Source: JADGRA01 sp052143535
GTDB lineage: Bacteria; Myxococcota; Myxococcia; Myxococcales; Myxococcaceae
Direction: 5' to 3'
Assembly: GCA_052143535.1 (NCBI GenBank)
Contig: JBKQSS010000101.1
Coordinates: forward strand, 1-64,000
Length of the DNA stretch: 64,000 bases
Made by a program: the position numbers and the translations under genes. Position 1 is the stretch's first letter, and every line of letters starts with the position of its first letter. Below the pieces are notes generated by a model. That model saw only the letters and a program-made list of their open reading frames with translations. It made no database searches and was not told the DNA's origin. Positions 8,815 through 18,338 of this stretch are shown here, piece after piece.

Positions 8815-9525
8815 TTACTCCTTGGGACTCAGCTGGAGGGACAGGGAAACAAGCCGGGCCAGCAGAATCGCCGGGAAGAGTTGCCCCACCAGGCTCTCCA
8901 AGCTGGTGAGGGAGCGCGCCGGAAGGGACAAGGGGACGATGTCCCCATAGCCCACGGTGGTGAGGGTGGAGATGGAGAAGTAGACGAAGTCAGAGAAATT
9001 GTGGGCCCCGGCAGCCCAGCTCAGGCCACGGAAGGTGCCCGGGTCGAGGACGTCGATGAAGCGGTAGCCGAGTGCCCAGTCGAGCGAGAGCAGGAGGTAG
9101 GCGGCCACCGCGCCGAAAATCCGGTCCCGCGACGCCGGCCCCTGGCGAAATACCATGGCCAGGATGAGCACCACCAAAAGTGACACCACCACTAGCGAGA
9201 GCGCCGTGGAGACGGCCTCCGTCCAGCGGTTGGGAAGACCGCGGGCCAGCAGCCGCACCCCCAGGGTGATGGCCAACAGCACGACGCCGCTGATGACCAG
9301 ACCGCGCCGTAGCTTGTGCCACCCGAGGGCCGCGGCGCCGGCGAGGATGACGCCGGCCATCCACATGTCGACCACGAAGACCCACATCCGTCCAATGAGC
9401 CCGCTCGATTCGAGCGGAATCACGACGAAAACCAACAGCGCCAGCGTGACCAGAAGGGCAGTGAGGCCGGAGGGCGAAGTCCAGTAGTGGTCGACGCCGA
9501 GGGCTTTGCGTAGCCGTGGGAACAT
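8815..9525 (-). CDS. Potassium channel-like membrane protein (Ion_trans_2 pore)
   Basis: 236 aa from ATG 9525; upstream in-frame starts exist (for example 9576) but the extra region is Arg/Pro-rich and looks non-coding. Hydrophobic segments lie near 20-40, 48-68, 75-95, 107-127 and 135-152, followed by the pore loop with the selectivity filter TVGYGD at 190-195 and a last helix at 212-232. The filter is diagnostic of K+ selectivity. No RCK/TrkA domain is visible, so gating is unknown. There is no strong ribosome-binding site in front of the chosen start. Confidence 0.82.
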   Translation of the reverse strand: MFPRLRKALGVDHYWTSPSGLTALLVTLALLVFVVIPLESSGLIGRMWVFVVDMWMAGVILAGAAALGWHKLRRGLVISGVVLLAITLGVRLLARGLPNRWTEAVSTALSLVVVSLLVVLILAMVFRQGPASRDRIFGAVAAYLLLSLDWALGYRFIDVLDPGTFRGLSWAAGAHNFSDFVYFSISTLTTVGYGDIVPLSLPARSLTSLESLVGQLFPAILLARLVSLSLQLSPKE

Positions 9526-9715
9526 GGTGACTGCTCGAGCGAAGCCGACCGACGGGGTGCTGCTCCGACCGGTCATGCCATCCGAGCCGGAGGGACGCCA
9601 TCGCTTTATGGGAAGGCGACTGGGGACTTGGCCCAGCGCCCACCACCTGGGCCAGGGGCTCCCTGGGTGTCGCGGGGGGGGGAGTGGCCTCGGGCGCTTT
9701 CCTCCTTGGACGACT

Positions 9716-10780
9716 TTAGGCCGCGAGCCATGCGGCAAGCAGCGGCTCCGGCCGCGGCTCGATGCGCACCCCCGGCTCGAGCGCGAGGGCTTGGGCGTGG
9801 ATGCCGCGCGCCTCGAGCCTCTGCAAAAGCCGCGCTTGCGCCTCCGCTTCCGGGGACAACAGCAGGCAGCCGTCGCCCCCGCCCGCGCCGCTCAGCTTCC
9901 CGGTGCTTCCTGCGCTCCTGGCCAAGGCGAGAATGCGCTCGAGCGCTGGCGTCTGCGCGCCCGGCAGCGAGGCAAGCAACTGCTGGAGGGCCTCGCAGGC
10001 CTCGCGGATGGCCCCGAAGCGGCCGGTGCGCAACGCCTCCTCCAGCGCGTCGCCCAGCACATCGGACTCGGTGACGAAGCTGCCCCGCGCCGCGGCGTCC
10101 AGTTGGGCCTCGGCCTCTTCAATCATCCGCGGCGTCTCGGCGCTTTCGCCGGCGAACGCGTAGGAGAGGAAGCCCGGCAAAAGCCCGGTGCGGACGACGT
10201 CCACTGGCCCGGCGTCGCGAAGCGCCACCGGGAAGGGGCGTTCCGAGGAGTGCACCTGCGCGGTGGGCCACCGCCGGTAGCGCACCAGCCCTCCCACCGA
10301 GGAGGCGGCGACGTCCGCGCCGCTGCCCTTTCCGTCCTGGGCCTCGGCGTGGGCTACAAGCGACAGGGGCAAGCAGGGCTGGACACCCAGCACCCCCGCC
10401 GCCGCCTCCACCGCCAGCACCGAGGTGCGGGCGCTGGTGCCGGTGCCCAGCTTGCGTCCCGAAGGCCCGTGCCCGGACGGCGACAGTGCCAGAGCGAGGC
10501 CCAGGCTCTCTCGGCCGTGGGCGCGGTAGACGACGTCGAGGGCTCGCGCCGCGAAGCGGAAGGGGGCCGTCACCTCGCCGTCCCAACGCACGCCCAAGGG
10601 TGTGGAGACACCCTCGAGCCGCCCCTCGGCGGTACACAGCTGGACGGCGCGGTCCTCGCGCGCGCGCACCAAGGCCGAGGCGCGGGGGCCCACCGCCAAC
10701 ACCCGCGCCACCCCACCCCACAGCACCGCGTATTCGCCGGACAGAAATAGCTTCGAGGGGGCGGAGAGGGCTCGTTCCAC
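9716..10780 (-). CDS. mvaK2: Phosphomevalonate kinase, GHMP family
   Basis: 354 aa, phosphorylates 5-phosphomevalonate to the diphosphate using ATP. GHMP motif 1 is APSKLFLSGEYAVLWGG near the N terminus, motif 2 (ATP loop) is KLGTGTSARTSV, and motif 3 is KLSGAGGGDGC near residue 300. The start is a GTG with no clear Shine-Dalgarno sequence. It is the last gene of the mevalonate operon, 71 bp after mvaD. Distinguishing it from mevalonate kinase rests on the SGEYAVL motif form and on the two other GHMP members being accounted for. Confidence 0.87.
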   Translation of the reverse strand: MERALSAPSKLFLSGEYAVLWGGVARVLAVGPRASALVRAREDRAVQLCTAEGRLEGVSTPLGVRWDGEVTAPFRFAARALDVVYRAHGRESLGLALALSPSGHGPSGRKLGTGTSARTSVLAVEAAAGVLGVQPCLPLSLVAHAEAQDGKGSGADVAASSVGGLVRYRRWPTAQVHSSERPFPVALRDAGPVDVVRTGLLPGFLSYAFAGESAETPRMIEEAEAQLDAAARGSFVTESDVLGDALEEALRTGRFGAIREACEALQQLLASLPGAQTPALERILALARSAGSTGKLSGAGGGDGCLLLSPEAEAQARLLQRLEARGIHAQALALEPGVRIEPRPEPLLAAWLAA

Positions 10781-10851
10781 GGGCGTTTTTCAGTGGAGGG
10801 GAGGTACCACAAAGCGGGCGGAGGACGCCGAGGCCATTCCATGAAGGGGGC

Positions 10852-11847
10852 TCAGAAGAGGGGCTCCTCCACCAGCCGGGCGTCGCCCCCGGGCGCGCAG
10901 CGCACCACGTCGCTGGCGCCCGCGGAGCGGGCCAGCGCCTCGACGCGCGGCACGTGCTCGGCGGTGGTGAGCAGCACCGGGTTGGGGCCGGCGTCCAGGG
11001 TGAAAAATACCGGGCAGCCCTTGGCCCGCGCCGCAGGCAGTGCCAGCACCACCGCCAGCGTCTCAGCGCGCAAGTACAAGAGGGGCGGCTCTCCGGCCAG
11101 GGCCGCCGCGTGCATGCGCCAGGCGTTGCGCTCGGCCAGGGCGCCCAGGGAGAGGAGGTCTCGCCGGCCCACCGCGTCCCGGGCCCGCGGCACCTCGGCT
11201 TCGGCGTCCTGCACCCAGGCCGGGTAATAGGGAGACGTCTCCACGGTGGCTTGCATGCCGTCTCGGGAGGAGACGTCCTTCTCTCTGGCGGAGACGACAC
11301 AGGCCAAAAGCCGCAGCTCAGGCCAGTGCGTCTCGGCGAAGTCCTGGGTGGCGAAGCTGTCGAGCCCGTCCGGGCGGCGGCCGCGGTGCCAGGTGCAGAA
11401 GCCCCCCTGCACGCTGCGGCTGGCGGAGCCGCTGCCGGTGCGGGCCAGCCGGGAAGTGCTGGCCACGTCGTCGGCCAGCCCGGCTGCGGCCCGCGTCGCG
11501 CGGGCCAGCGCGGCGAAGCCGGCAGCGCTGGAGGCCAGGCCGGCGGCCATCGGGAAGTTTCCCCGCGACGCCACCCGCACCCCGCCGAGGGCGCGGCCCG
11601 CCTCCTGCGCCACCCGGTCCACCAAGGCCAGTACGCGCTCTCGCTCCCGTCCTTGAGCCTCCTTGCCGTTGAGCTCCACCTGGCGATGGGGCGTCCCCAG
11701 CTCCACCGTCGTCGTCACCTCCAGCGGGGCAAGCGTCACGCTGAAGCTAGACTGGTGGGGCAGCACCAGCGCCGCGTCGCGCTTTCCCCAGTACTTGACG
11801 AGGGCAATGTTGGGGTGGGCCCGCGCCGTCGCCTTTCCTGTCGTCAT
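10852..11847 (-). CDS. mvaD: Diphosphomevalonate decarboxylase
   Basis: 331 aa. Converts mevalonate diphosphate to isopentenyl diphosphate with ATP hydrolysis and CO2 release. The diagnostic N terminus is ANIALVKYWGK-like (HPNIALVKYWGKRD, residues 11-24). The substrate/ATP motif FPMAAGLASSAAGFAAL is followed by DVASTSRLARTGSGSASRS and a C-terminal FFTLDAGPNPVLL. The start ATG overlaps the mvaK1 stop by 4 bases (ATGA), indicating translational coupling. Confidence 0.95.
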   Translation of the reverse strand: MTTGKATARAHPNIALVKYWGKRDAALVLPHQSSFSVTLAPLEVTTTVELGTPHRQVELNGKEAQGRERERVLALVDRVAQEAGRALGGVRVASRGNFPMAAGLASSAAGFAALARATRAAAGLADDVASTSRLARTGSGSASRSVQGGFCTWHRGRRPDGLDSFATQDFAETHWPELRLLACVVSAREKDVSSRDGMQATVETSPYYPAWVQDAEAEVPRARDAVGRRDLLSLGALAERNAWRMHAAALAGEPPLLYLRAETLAVVLALPAARAKGCPVFFTLDAGPNPVLLTTAEHVPRVEALARSAGASDVVRCAPGGDARLVEEPLF

Positions 11848-12782
11848 GGTTGCCTCGGCACCGGGCTGACAAAGCAGCGCACCCCGGTGCGGGCCAGCTG
11901 CCGGCGGGCCTTTTGGGCCTTGCCCTTCTCGAAGAGGCCCACCACCGCGCCTCCGTCGCCGCCTGCGCCGCTTAACTTGGCACCGAGGGCCCCGGACTCG
12001 CGAAGCCAGGCGGCCATGCCGTCGAGCGCAGGCGAGCTCACCCCCAAGGCGACGAGGAGGCCCTGGTTGACATTCATCGCGTCGCCCAAGCCCTCGAGGT
12101 CTCCCGCCTCTGCCGAGCGGGCACCCTCCTCCGCCACCCGTCCCACCTCGGCGAAGAGCCGCCGGTAGCGCAGTGGCCAAACGGCCTGGCGCCGCCGCAG
12201 GCCGGCCACCGTGTCCAGCGTCGGCCGGCGCTCGCCGGCCAGGGCCACCAACAGCTCGAAGGGACGGCTTAACTTGAGGGGCCGCACCAGGGGCGCTTGG
12301 CTGGCGCCCCGGCGGCTGAAGCGGATGGGGACGCCCAGCGCACTGCAGGCGTCGTCCACCCCAGAGGGCGTGCCGTGGAAGAGGACTTCCATTCCGTGGG
12401 CCACGGCCCGCAACCGGCTCGCCGAGGGTAGCTTTCCGGTGGCAGCCTGCAAAAGGACACCGGCCACGGCCACCGAGACGGCGGCCGAGCTGCCGAGGCC
12501 CATGGACATGGGCAGGGTGCTGTACAGCGAGAGGTGGACGGCCGGACGGCCGCAGGCGTCCGCGGCCAAGGAAAAGGCCTCCTCAAGCTGCTGACGCCTC
12601 GGGCCCCGGAGGCCGGAGGGCAGCCTCAAGCTGCAGCTCTCGGCCCTCACCGCCTCGGCGCGCACGCCGAGGGCCAGCGGCACGGCCAGGGCGGTGGTGC
12701 CGTACACCACCGCGTGCTCGCCGAGGAGAATGACTTTGCCGGGCCCGAAGGCCTTGAGTGGACGGGCCGGCCGACGGCTCAC
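11844..12782 (-). CDS. mvaK1: Mevalonate kinase, GHMP family
   Basis: 312 aa. Phosphorylates mevalonate at C5. Motifs: PGKVILLGEHAVVYG (residues 12-26), PMSMGLGSSAAVSVAVA (ATP loop), HGTPSGVDDA, and KLSGAGGDGG near the C terminus. The GTG start overlaps the stop of mvaA by 4 bases (GTGA); an upstream extension lies inside mvaA in another frame and is not coding. Confidence 0.93.
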   Translation of the reverse strand: MSRRPARPLKAFGPGKVILLGEHAVVYGTTALAVPLALGVRAEAVRAESCSLRLPSGLRGPRRQQLEEAFSLAADACGRPAVHLSLYSTLPMSMGLGSSAAVSVAVAGVLLQAATGKLPSASRLRAVAHGMEVLFHGTPSGVDDACSALGVPIRFSRRGASQAPLVRPLKLSRPFELLVALAGERRPTLDTVAGLRRRQAVWPLRYRRLFAEVGRVAEEGARSAEAGDLEGLGDAMNVNQGLLVALGVSSPALDGMAAWLRESGALGAKLSGAGGDGGAVVGLFEKGKAQKARRQLARTGVRCFVSPVPRQP

Positions 12783-14146
12783 GGCCCGTCGTTGGCGCCG
12801 TGTGGCCCGAAGGCCTCGAGCGGCGGGAGGGTGGCGAGAATTTCTCGGGCCTTGTCCACCTTCACCGTTCCGGACTTCACGAGGAGGTGGGCCACCTTTT
12901 CCACGTGGTCTCCTCGCGCTCCGGCCGTCACCGCCACGCACCGGGCATGCAGCGCCATGTGCCCCTTTTGGATGCCGACACTGCCGAGGGCGCGGAGGGC
13001 CGCGAAGTTTTGGGCCAGGCCCACTGCGGCAAACACCCGCGCCAACTCACGCACGCTCGAGCAGCGAAGCAGCTTCAGTCCGAGCTGAACGCCGGGGTGG
13101 ACTTGGATGGAACCGCCCACCATCCCCAGCGCCAGCGGCAACTCGATGCGGCCGACCAGCGTCTGGTCCTCCAGCATCCACTGCGAGAGCGGCCGGTACT
13201 GGCCGCTGCGCGCGGCGTAGGCGTGGGCACCGGCTTCCAAGGCGCGCCAGTCCTGCCCGCAGGCAATGGCCACGGCGTCGACGCCATTCATGACGCCCTT
13301 GTTGTGCGTCGCTGCCCGGTAGGGGTCGGCCATGGCGAAGCGGCTCGCCTGGTGGATGCCGTCGGCGATGTCCTTGCCGTCCATGTCGAAGTCGGCCAGG
13401 GCCTGCACCGGGATGCGGCAGGTGGCACGCGCCAACCGCCGGTCGGCGAGGTTGGAGAGGATGCGTAGGTAGACGCGGCCTCCGGTAATCTGCTGGATAA
13501 AGGGGGCCACCCCCTCGGCCATGGTGTTGATGAGGTTGGCCCCCATCGCCTCTTGGGTGTCCACCAGCAAGTGGACGATGAGGAGCGGCTCGCCCCGGGC
13601 GCCCTCCGGCGCTGGAAGGAGGCGTACTTCCACTTCCTTGGCCCCGCCTCCGCGGCGCTGCATCGAGGGGTGGAAGCTGTTGGCCAGGGCGAGAATCTGC
13701 TCCCGGTGGCCAAGCACCTGCTGCGTCGCCTCAGTGGGGTCCCCGTAGCCGGCGACTTGCACCTGGCCCACCATCAGCGAGTCGTCGGCTTCGGCCTCGA
13801 AGCCGCCCGCCTCACGGACAATTTTGGCCGCGAAGGACACCGCCGCCACGACGCTCGGCTCCTCGACCGCCATCGGCACAAGGTAGTCGCGGCCGTTGAC
13901 TTGCATGTTGAGGCCGAGCCCCAGTGGCAGGCTGAAGGTGCCGACCGCGTTCTCAATCATCGAGTTGGCCGTCGCCAGCGGGAGCGGCCCGGGGCTGCGC
14001 AGGGTAGCAATCTCCTCGGGGGAGAGGCCGTGCGCGCGGGCAATTTGCTCCAGCCGTTGCTGCAGCGTGAGCTTGTGAAACCCTGGCAGCCGTGACGACG
14101 GCCGAGCCTCCTCGGACTCGCCGTTGTTCCGGGCGACTGCGCCCAT
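12779..14146 (-). CDS. mvaA: Hydroxymethylglutaryl-CoA reductase, class II type
   Basis: 455 aa. Interconverts HMG-CoA and mevalonate. Motifs: MIENAVGTFSLPLGLGLN with catalytic Glu65, DTQEAMGANLINTMAEG, THNKGVMNGVDAVAIA (Lys), GQDWRALEAGAHA (Asp), and GHMALHAR (catalytic His) near the C terminus. These match the class II (bacterial) form. The ATG at 14146 has GAGG 9 bases upstream; a GTG at 14161, overlapping the fni stop, is an equally possible start. Confidence 0.95.
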   Translation of the reverse strand: MGAVARNNGESEEARPSSRLPGFHKLTLQQRLEQIARAHGLSPEEIATLRSPGPLPLATANSMIENAVGTFSLPLGLGLNMQVNGRDYLVPMAVEEPSVVAAVSFAAKIVREAGGFEAEADDSLMVGQVQVAGYGDPTEATQQVLGHREQILALANSFHPSMQRRGGGAKEVEVRLLPAPEGARGEPLLIVHLLVDTQEAMGANLINTMAEGVAPFIQQITGGRVYLRILSNLADRRLARATCRIPVQALADFDMDGKDIADGIHQASRFAMADPYRAATHNKGVMNGVDAVAIACGQDWRALEAGAHAYAARSGQYRPLSQWMLEDQTLVGRIELPLALGMVGGSIQVHPGVQLGLKLLRCSSVRELARVFAAVGLAQNFAALRALGSVGIQKGHMALHARCVAVTAGARGDHVEKVAHLLVKSGTVKVDKAREILATLPPLEAFGPHGANDGP

Positions 14147-14157
14147 GCCTTTTCGCC

Positions 14158-15219
14158 TCACAATGTTCCCATCCAGTCTTTCAGTGGTCCGGCCACCACC
14201 TTTGGTTGCGTACGAAGCTCTGCCACGTTGCGGCTGCCGGTGAGGAGCAGCGCCTGCTGGAGCGCTCCGACCACCGTGTCCACCGCCAACTCGGCCGCGG
14301 GTACCCCGCCGGCCTGCTGTGCGCGAAATAGGGGAAGGGCCATGCCGACGATGTCCGCACCGAGGGCCAGGGCCTTGGCCGCCTCGAGGCCATTGCGGAT
14401 GCCTCCCGAGGCGATGAGACGAATGTGCGGTCCCACCGAGCGACGCACCGCCGCCACCGCCGCCGCAGTGGGGATGCCCCAGCTGCTGTACAGCTCGCCG
14501 ACCTCGCGTGCCGGACCGCCTTTGACGCGCAGCTGCTCCACCCGCACCCAGGAGGTCCCGCCGAGACCGCTCACGTCCAGCGTGCGGACGCCGCAGTCGA
14601 CAAGGCGCCGGGCGACGTCGGGGGAAAGTCCGCAGCCCGTCTCCTTCACCAAGAAGCGCTCGCCGAGCGAGGCGCTGAGAGCCTTCACCAGGCTGTAGCC
14701 GCCGCGGAAGTCGCGGTCGCCTTCGGGCTGGGTGAGCTCCTGGCCGACGTTGAGGTGGAGCGCCATGCCGTCCGCGCCGATGGCGTCCATCAGGCGGCGC
14801 ACGCCGTCGACGCCGAGGGAAATCCCCTGACGAAGGCCGATGTTGCCGAGGAGGAGAATATTGGGGGCGACGTCGCGCACCGCGAAGGTGCGGGCCAGCT
14901 CCGGGTGCTCGGCCATGGCCCTTTGGCTGCCCACGCCGAAGGCCAGCCCGCGGCGCTCGGCCACCAGGGCCAAGTCGCGGTTGACGCTGCGCGCCCGGTC
15001 ACTGCCGCCGGTCATGCCAGTCACGAGGAGGGGGGCCCGAAGCGTCTTGCCCCACCAGGAGGTGCTGACGTCCACCTCGCCCAAGGACAGCTCGGGCATC
15101 GCACAGTGCACCAGGTGCACGTACTCGAGGAGGGTGGAGTTGGAGTCCGGCTCGACCTGGTCAGCCGCGCAGAGGTCCAAGTGCGCGTCCTTGCGCAAGG
15201 GAGTGTTGGAGTCAGGCAT
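14158..15219 (-). CDS. fni: Isopentenyl-diphosphate delta-isomerase, type 2 (FMN)
   Basis: 353 aa. Interconverts IPP and DMAPP using reduced FMN. Starts MPDSNTPLRKDAHLDLCA; RKDxHLD is the family's N-terminal signature. Other motifs: TGMTGGS, FGVGSQRAM, NIGLRQG, LHLNVGQELTQPEGDRDFRG, VKETGCGLS, DVSGLGGTSW and ASGGIRNGLEAAKALALGAD (FMN phosphate). First gene of the mevalonate operon; its promoter must lie in the short divergent gap before the DsrE-like gene or overlap that gene's start. Confidence 0.94.
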   Translation of the reverse strand: MPDSNTPLRKDAHLDLCAADQVEPDSNSTLLEYVHLVHCAMPELSLGEVDVSTSWWGKTLRAPLLVTGMTGGSDRARSVNRDLALVAERRGLAFGVGSQRAMAEHPELARTFAVRDVAPNILLLGNIGLRQGISLGVDGVRRLMDAIGADGMALHLNVGQELTQPEGDRDFRGGYSLVKALSASLGERFLVKETGCGLSPDVARRLVDCGVRTLDVSGLGGTSWVRVEQLRVKGGPAREVGELYSSWGIPTAAAVAAVRRSVGPHIRLIASGGIRNGLEAAKALALGADIVGMALPLFRAQQAGGVPAAELAVDTVVGALQQALLLTGSRNVAELRTQPKVVAGPLKDWMGTL

Positions 15220-15290
15220 CGGCGGGGCCTCGGGAACTAGCAATGGGGGCTTCTCGAAGCAAGGCTGTAGAGTTGCGACAGCCCCCGGCC

Positions 15291-15701
15291 GTGACTGTGG
15301 AAACGCCCAGACTCCTTCTGTTTCTTCATAGCGCGGACTACGACCGGCTGCATCAAGGCCTCGCCATTGCCGCCGCTGCAGCCGCGCTTGGACAACAGGT
15401 AGAGTTATACTTTTTTTGGTGGGCATTAGAGCGTCTTCTCGACGGACGACTGGACGAGCCGGACTTTCGCCCTCCTCGGCCGGACGTGACGGACCGTTTC
15501 GAAACCAAGGGGTTGCCGACGGCACGGCAGCTTCTCGCCCACCTGCGCACCTCGGGCCGCTGTCTTCTGGTGGCCTGCACCGGGAGTCTGGCTGCGCTGG
15601 GCCGGGACGCCGAGTCGGCCGCCCCCCATGTGGACCAAGTGCTGGGGTGGACAAGCATCCTCCAGCGGACGGCTGGCGTCGTCGACCGCTTCTACCTCTG
15701 A
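15291..15701 (+). CDS. DsrE-like small protein
   Basis: 136 aa from GTG 15291. An ATG at 15243 would add 16 codons, but these have AT-rich third positions unlike the rest, so they look non-coding. The body shows LLLFLHSADYDRLHQG, then a helix of Ala residues and GQQVELYFFWWALERLL, as in DsrE/DsrF-type sulfur-relay or peroxiredoxin-like proteins. Two Cys sit near CLLVACTGS. Role unknown. It is divergent from fni. Confidence 0.65.
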   Translation: MTVETPRLLLFLHSADYDRLHQGLAIAAAAAALGQQVELYFFWWALERLLDGRLDEPDFRPPRPDVTDRFETKGLPTARQLLAHLRTSGRCLLVACTGSLAALGRDAESAAPHVDQVLGWTSILQRTAGVVDRFYL

Positions 15702-15731
15702 GGCCAGTAAACCTGCTACTCCAAGCGGGCC

Positions 15732-16739
15732 ATGGTTCTCGGACTCGCTCTCTTTTTCTTCGTGGCCTTTGTGGTCACCCTGGGGCTGCTCCTCTTTTCC
15801 CCCCAGCGCACTCCTTCCACTTCTGCACACGCCGTCCACCGCGAGGCCGAGCGCCTCAGGGCGCTGGAGGGCGACGCCGAGCGTCGGCGGCGGGACGCGG
15901 ACGAGGGCAAAGCCCTCGTCAACGAGCTCCGCGCCGAGTTGAAGCAGGTGAAGCGCAAGCTGCACGAGCAGCGCTCCTCCGAGCGCAGTGACCAGGACTT
16001 GGTGCGCGCCCGCACCGAGGTGGAGCGCTCCGCCTCCCAGCAGCTAGAGGTGGTACGGGGCGAGCTGGCCCACGCGCTGGCCGAGCTGTCCAAGCTGCGA
16101 GCCGATGCCGAAGGCACCCGGGCCAAGGGCCGGGGCTTGGCTGTCGCCGCCCCAGCCCCCCCGCCCCCGCCGGCCGCGGTGCCCCAGCCTTTGGCGCCTC
16201 CGCCCCAGCCCTCCAGCCTCTCCGACGAGCGCTCGGCACGCCGCTTCCGTGAGCTCTCCGATTCGGACAAAGAGAAACTCGAGCGGCTCGAGCACCAGGC
16301 CAACCGCGAGCGGACGCGCGCCCTGGAGTTTCAGTCCGAGGTCCGCCGCCTCAAGGGCCGCACCGAGACGCAGCACCGGGTGTGGGTCGTCACCAAGGGC
16401 GAGCTCGACCTCTTGAAGGACAAATTCAAGGCCCTCGAGAAACGCCTCAACCGCACCCTCCTCGAGCGGGACCTCTTGAAGCGCGCCATCGGCGAGCTGG
16501 AGCGCCGCGGCGGCCTCACCGCCGGGCGCACCGAGCTCACCCAAGAGGAGATTGCCCTCTCCGACCGAGGCGTGGAGGAGCGCTCGCGGGCCGAGGCGGA
16601 GCGGCTCGAGCGCCGCACCCAGGCGCAGCCCGCGCCGGGGCCGGCCGAGGCCAATGGCACCCCGGAGAGCGAGTCTTTGCGCCAACCGGTGGAGCCCGCG
16701 CCGGCCGCCGTTCCCGCCGAGCAGGAGAGCGCGAGCTGA
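15732..16739 (+). CDS. Membrane-anchored coiled-coil protein
   Basis: 335 aa. A single N-terminal membrane helix (residues 2-23) is followed by long heptad-like, Arg/Glu/Ala-rich helices (about 35-130 and 165-300). A Pro/Ala-rich linker (140-165) separates them, and the C-terminal tail is Pro/Ala-rich. No catalytic motif. The gene ends 3 bp before the histidine kinase start, so the two are probably co-transcribed and may act together. A scaffold or TolA-like role is only a guess. Confidence 0.75.
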   Translation: MVLGLALFFFVAFVVTLGLLLFSPQRTPSTSAHAVHREAERLRALEGDAERRRRDADEGKALVNELRAELKQVKRKLHEQRSSERSDQDLVRARTEVERSASQQLEVVRGELAHALAELSKLRADAEGTRAKGRGLAVAAPAPPPPPAAVPQPLAPPPQPSSLSDERSARRFRELSDSDKEKLERLEHQANRERTRALEFQSEVRRLKGRTETQHRVWVVTKGELDLLKDKFKALEKRLNRTLLERDLLKRAIGELERRGGLTAGRTELTQEEIALSDRGVEERSRAEAERLERRTQAQPAPGPAEANGTPESESLRQPVEPAPAAVPAEQESAS

Positions 16740-16742
16740 GCA

Positions 16743-18278
16743 GTGGCCGCGCGCCCCGCCCTCTCACTCGCCACCCGTATTTTCCTCGGCCACGCCGCGG
16801 TGCTCTGCACCTTCGGCGTGGTGGCGCTATTCAGCGTCTCGGAGCTACACCGGAGCCAGCAGGAGATGCGACTGGTGGGCCAGGGCTACCTGCAACTCTC
16901 CCAGGACGCGGCGGCCCTGGAGAGCTTGCTAAAAAACCAGGCCCAAGAGACGGCGCAAATTGCCCACGAGCACAGCGGGGAGGCCCGCGCCGCCCTCATT
17001 CAGCTCGCCCCTCGCACCTTCCCGCCACTTCTGCGGCAGCGGCTGGCCTCGGCCGAAGCCACTCTGCGCGCCATGCGCCTGGACGCCCCGCCGGACGAGG
17101 GCCGCACGCTGGAGGAGCTCTCTGCCCGGCTCGAGCAGCTGGAGCGGGCGCTGGACGAGATGGAAGCCGTCGCCGCGGAGGGCTACGGGCGCTTAGCGGT
17201 CGGGGGGCCAGAGGCCCTGGAGACGCTGGCAGCGCACGAGGAGACGGTGGGCCGGGCCGTCAAGACGCTGCGGGCTACCGTCGAGGCCCGCATCGCCACC
17301 CGGGTGGAGGTGGCCGAGCGCCGGGAGAGAAGCCGCGGGCTGCTGGTCATCGCCCTCACCATTCTCAGCGTCGGGGTGGGGCTGCTCGCCACGGCGCTCT
17401 CGGCGCGCTCGCTGGCGCCGGTGCGTACCCTCATCGCCGGGGTGGGAAGAGTGCGCACCGGTGACTATGCCGCTCAGCTGCCGGTGCGCGGAGACGACGA
17501 GATTGCCCAGCTGGCCCGGGAATTCAACGCCATGGCCCGCGAGCTCGCCGAGCGCCAGCGCCAGCTGGAGGAGAAGCAGCGTGCGCTCCTCCTGGCCGAG
17601 CGGCTCGCGGCGGTGGGGCGCGTTTCGGCCCAGGTGGCCCACGAGGTGCGTAACCCCCTCTCCTCCATTGGCCTCAACACCGAGCTTCTGGAAGAGGTCG
17701 TCAAGAAAGCGCACTTCGCCGCGCCCTCCGAGGAGCGGGAGGCCCAGCAGCTGCTCGCCGCCATCTCCGGCGAGGTGGACCGCCTCACCGAGGTGACCGA
17801 CCAATACCTGCGCCTGGCGCGCCTGCCCCGCCCGGTGCTGGTGCCGGAGGACGTCAACCAGCTGTTGGCCCGGGTGCTGGACTTCTCGGGGCAAGAGCTC
17901 GAGCGCGCCGGAGTGAAGGTGGAGCGGGACCTCGACGCCTCGGCCCCCCGGGCGCTGGCCGACGAGGCGCAGCTGCGACAAGTCTTCCTCAACCTCCTCC
18001 GCAACAGCCGGGAGGCGATGCCCACCGGCGGCACGCTGCGCGTCGGCTCGCGCGTCGCCGGCGAGGAGGTGGAAGTCACCATCTCCGACAGCGGCGCAGG
18101 CATTCCCGAGGAGGTGCAGGGCCGTCTCTTTGAGCCCTTCTTCTCCACCAAGTCCGGCGGCACGGGGCTTGGCCTGGCGTTGGCCCGGCAAATTCTCGAG
18201 GGCCATGGCGGCTCCATCGCCTGTACCTCCACCGCGGCCGAGGGCACCACCTTCCTGCTGCGGGTGCGCCGGGCCTAG
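16743..18278 (+). CDS. Membrane sensor histidine kinase (HAMP, NtrB-like core)
   Basis: 511 aa. TM1 is at 12-32, a mostly helical extracytoplasmic domain spans 35-195, and TM2 is at 199-222. HAMP covers 222-275, followed by a HisKA dimerisation helix with phospho-acceptor His300 in QVAHEVRNPLSSIG. HATPase motifs: FLNLLRNSREAMPTGG (N box), ISDSGAGIPEEV (G1), FEPFFSTKSGGTGLGLALARQI (F/G2, shown in part). All catalytic motifs are intact. No partner regulator is adjacent in the operon, so its target is unknown. The start is GTG. Confidence 0.92.
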   Translation: MAARPALSLATRIFLGHAAVLCTFGVVALFSVSELHRSQQEMRLVGQGYLQLSQDAAALESLLKNQAQETAQIAHEHSGEARAALIQLAPRTFPPLLRQRLASAEATLRAMRLDAPPDEGRTLEELSARLEQLERALDEMEAVAAEGYGRLAVGGPEALETLAAHEETVGRAVKTLRATVEARIATRVEVAERRERSRGLLVIALTILSVGVGLLATALSARSLAPVRTLIAGVGRVRTGDYAAQLPVRGDDEIAQLAREFNAMARELAERQRQLEEKQRALLLAERLAAVGRVSAQVAHEVRNPLSSIGLNTELLEEVVKKAHFAAPSEEREAQQLLAAISGEVDRLTEVTDQYLRLARLPRPVLVPEDVNQLLARVLDFSGQELERAGVKVERDLDASAPRALADEAQLRQVFLNLLRNSREAMPTGGTLRVGSRVAGEEVEVTISDSGAGIPEEVQGRLFEPFFSTKSGGTGLGLALARQILEGHGGSIACTSTAAEGTTFLLRVRRA

Positions 18279-18338
18279 GGACGCTTGGGCGCCCCAACCG
18301 GACTGCTAAGCTGCCCGCCCCTCTCGTCCCCTTCCGCC

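Noticed and set aside
15243..15290. Longer start for the DsrE-like protein
   Set aside because: The added codons have weak GC third-position bias unlike the gene body, and would leave only 23 bp between divergent starts.
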